Source of the DNA: Mobilibacterium timonense
GTDB lineage: Bacteria; Bacillota; Clostridia; Peptostreptococcales; Anaerovoracaceae
Reading direction: 5' to 3'
Length of the DNA stretch: 64,000 bases
Assembly: GCF_900155555.1 (NCBI RefSeq)
Contig: NZ_FUHN01000004.1
Location: 1-64,000, forward strand
Under the pieces are notes generated by a model. It had not been told where the DNA came from, searched no databases, and saw nothing but the letters and a program-made list of their open reading frames with translations. Numbering within the stretch: the first letter of the stretch is position 1; every line of letters starts with the position of its first letter. Below, in pieces: positions 62,761 through 64,000 of this stretch. Made by a program: the position numbers and the translations under genes.

Positions 62761-64000
62761 CTACTTATCTTCCTCTTCCTTGTCCTCATCGGCGGCTTCC
62801 TGTGCAGGCTCCTCCTTAGGCTCTACCTGTACAGCGTTGTCGAAGATGAAGTCAAGAGCCTTCCTCGTCTGAACATCGTCTGCGAACAGTCTCGTATCTC
62901 CGTTGATCATCTTCTTGACCTGATCAACAGTGTTTCCGTACTGCTCGGCGAAGTCCTGGATCTCCTTCTCAATCTCTTCGTCGGAAGCCTTTATGTCCTC
63001 CTGGTTGATGATACCTCTCAGGATGACCTTGGAAGCTGCTCTCTTCTCAGCGTCTTCCTTTGTCTGCTCTCTCAGGTCCTTCATGGATGTGCCGGAGAAC
63101 TGCAGATACTGGTCGAGGCTAAGTCCCTGATACTGAAGCTGCTGCTGGAGCTCCTGGATCATGCTGTCCGTCTCGTTCTCGATCATCTGCTGAGGAAGCT
63201 CGAGGCCGTTGCTCTTGTAAACGCTCTCCAGCAGTCTGTCCTTCATGATCTCCACGGCTCTGTCGTCCGCAGCCTTCTGCATCTGCTCTCTCAGATCCTT
63301 CTTGTACTCCTCGAGAGTGTCGAACTCACTCACGTCGCTGGCGAAGTCATCGTCCAGCTCAGGGAGCACCTCGGTCTTGATCTCGTGTACCTTTACCTTG
63401 AACACGGCGTCAGCACCAGCCAGCTCCTTGGCCTGATACTCTTCAGGGAATGTGACCTTTACCTCTACCTCATCTCCAGGCTTAGCTCCTACCAGCTGAT
63501 CTTCGAAACCAGGGATGAACTGTCCGGATCCCAGCTTGAGCTCGAAATTCTCGCCCTTTCCTCCCTGGAACTCCTCACCGTCCTTATATCCGGTGAAATC
63601 GATGATGACCGTATCGTCATTCTCTGCCGGCCTGTCCTCGACGGACTCCATCCTTGCGCCTCTCTTGCGCTCTCTCTCCAGCCTGTCATCCAGTTCTTCG
63701 TCTGTTACGGTCTTGAACTGCTTCTCTACCTCTACGCCCTTGTAGTCCTTGATCTCTCTCTCAGGGAAGCAGAGAACTGTAGCTCTGATAACGACATCCT
63801 GTCCGTTCTTGATCTCATCTGCGTCCAGCTGAGGCTGTGCGATAACGTCAAGATCAAGGTCATTGAGAGCTTCCGGATATCCGGACTGGAGCAGGTCATT
63901 CAGGGCCTCTTCATAGAAAATATCCTGTCCGTACATATTCTCGATCAGCTTGCGAGGCGCCTTGCCCTTGCGGAATCCGTCGATGCGGAACTTGTCCTTG
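62761..64000 (-). CDS. tig: Trigger factor (5' end beyond window)
   Basis: Ribosome-bound chaperone and prolyl isomerase, cut by the right edge. The frame is open to 64000 and reads KDKFRIDGFRKGKAPRKLIE just before the first internal Met, which includes the ribosome-binding loop GFRKGKAPR. The FKBP-type domain is TVIIDFTGYKDGEEFQGGKG, ENFELKLGSGQFIPGFEDQL and GAKPGDEVEVKVTFPEEY. The helical C-terminal arms end in an acidic tail (AADEDKEEEDK). About 35 N-terminal residues are missing. Confidence 0.95.
   Translation of the reverse strand, partial: KDKFRIDGFRKGKAPRKLIENMYGQDIFYEEALNDLLQSGYPEALNDLDLDVIAQPQLDADEIKNGQDVVIRATVLCFPEREIKDYKGVEVEKQFKTVTDEELDDRLERERKRGARMESVEDRPAENDDTVIIDFTGYKDGEEFQGGKGENFELKLGSGQFIPGFEDQLVGAKPGDEVEVKVTFPEEYQAKELAGADAVFKVKVHEIKTEVLPELDDDFASDVSEFDTLEEYKKDLREQMQKAADDRAVEIMKDRLLESVYKSNGLELPQQMIENETDSMIQELQQQLQYQGLSLDQYLQFSGTSMKDLREQTKEDAEKRAASKVILRGIINQEDIKASDEEIEKEIQDFAEQYGNTVDQVKKMINGDTRLFADDVQTRKALDFIFDNAVQVEPKEEPAQEAADEDKEEEDK

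Overview
The window is a 64 kb piece of a bacterial chromosome from the Firmicutes, most likely an anaerobic member of the Clostridia. The evidence is strong AGGAGG-type ribosome binding sites, TTGACA/TATAAT promoters with 17-base spacers, PurR/SpoVG/RbgA/SpxA-less Firmicute housekeeping content, a class M sirtuin module, FNT transport and an iron alcohol dehydrogenase. The exact genus cannot be fixed from reading alone; the 16S rRNA gene at the left edge would settle it.

Layout. 1-2 kb: a 16S rRNA gene read leftwards, with two tandem promoters. 2-12 kb: a leftward housekeeping run (LytTR regulator, rqcP, hup, an MtaD-type amidohydrolase, mfd, pth, prs, a half-size GlmU, murC). This has the content of the Bacillus purR-spoVG-glmU-prs-pth-mfd-rqcP region, but purR and spoVG are turned to face away. 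12-15 kb: purR, spoVG and a PHP protein on the + strand. 15-20 kb: FNT channel, ferredoxin-NADP reductase-like protein, cyclophilin, ychF and lgt. 20.7-21.2 kb: six tRNA genes (Met, Val, Asp, His, Gln, Cys) with promoter and terminator. 21.5-21.7 kb: a candidate small RNA with its own promoter and terminator. 21.7-26 kb: an accessory island of poorly known genes with an intact IS30-family element that has 13-base target duplications. 26-31 kb: a degenerate M24 peptidase homologue, an orphan DNA methyltransferase and Hsp33. 31-43 kb: glyA, valS, small alarmone synthetase, folD, two RNases H, rbgA, a repeat-rich 850-base gap, rplS, xerD-like and nudF. 43-47 kb: a phage-like orphan gene, a beta-CASP nuclease, a PHP phosphatase and hpt. 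47-57.6 kb: an accessory redox/metabolic region (Rrf2, alcohol dehydrogenase, flavodoxin, TetR, EAL phosphodiesterase, macrodomain, broken ATPase, SirTM sirtuin, TetR and a four-gene CMD/cupin/hydrolase operon). 57.7-64 kb: engB, lon, clpX, clpP and tig, the last cut by the window edge.

The most interesting signals are non-coding. (1) A ~94-nt RNA at 21.57 kb is made of two strong hairpins whose loops are both C-rich (TCCCT and TCCCCT), the pattern of anti-Shine-Dalgarno regulatory RNAs. (2) The rrf2 and sirTM promoters are near copies of each other and share the palindrome TGTAAT-N7-ATTACA, which suggests that one redox-type Rrf2 repressor controls the protein ADP-ribosylation module 7 kb away. 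(3) That SirTM-macrodomain pair is split by a decapitated DUF4143 ATPase. Several proteins have lost canonical catalytic or metal-binding residues (M24 peptidase, XerD-like recombinase, Fe-alcohol dehydrogenase, RbgA G4 motif).
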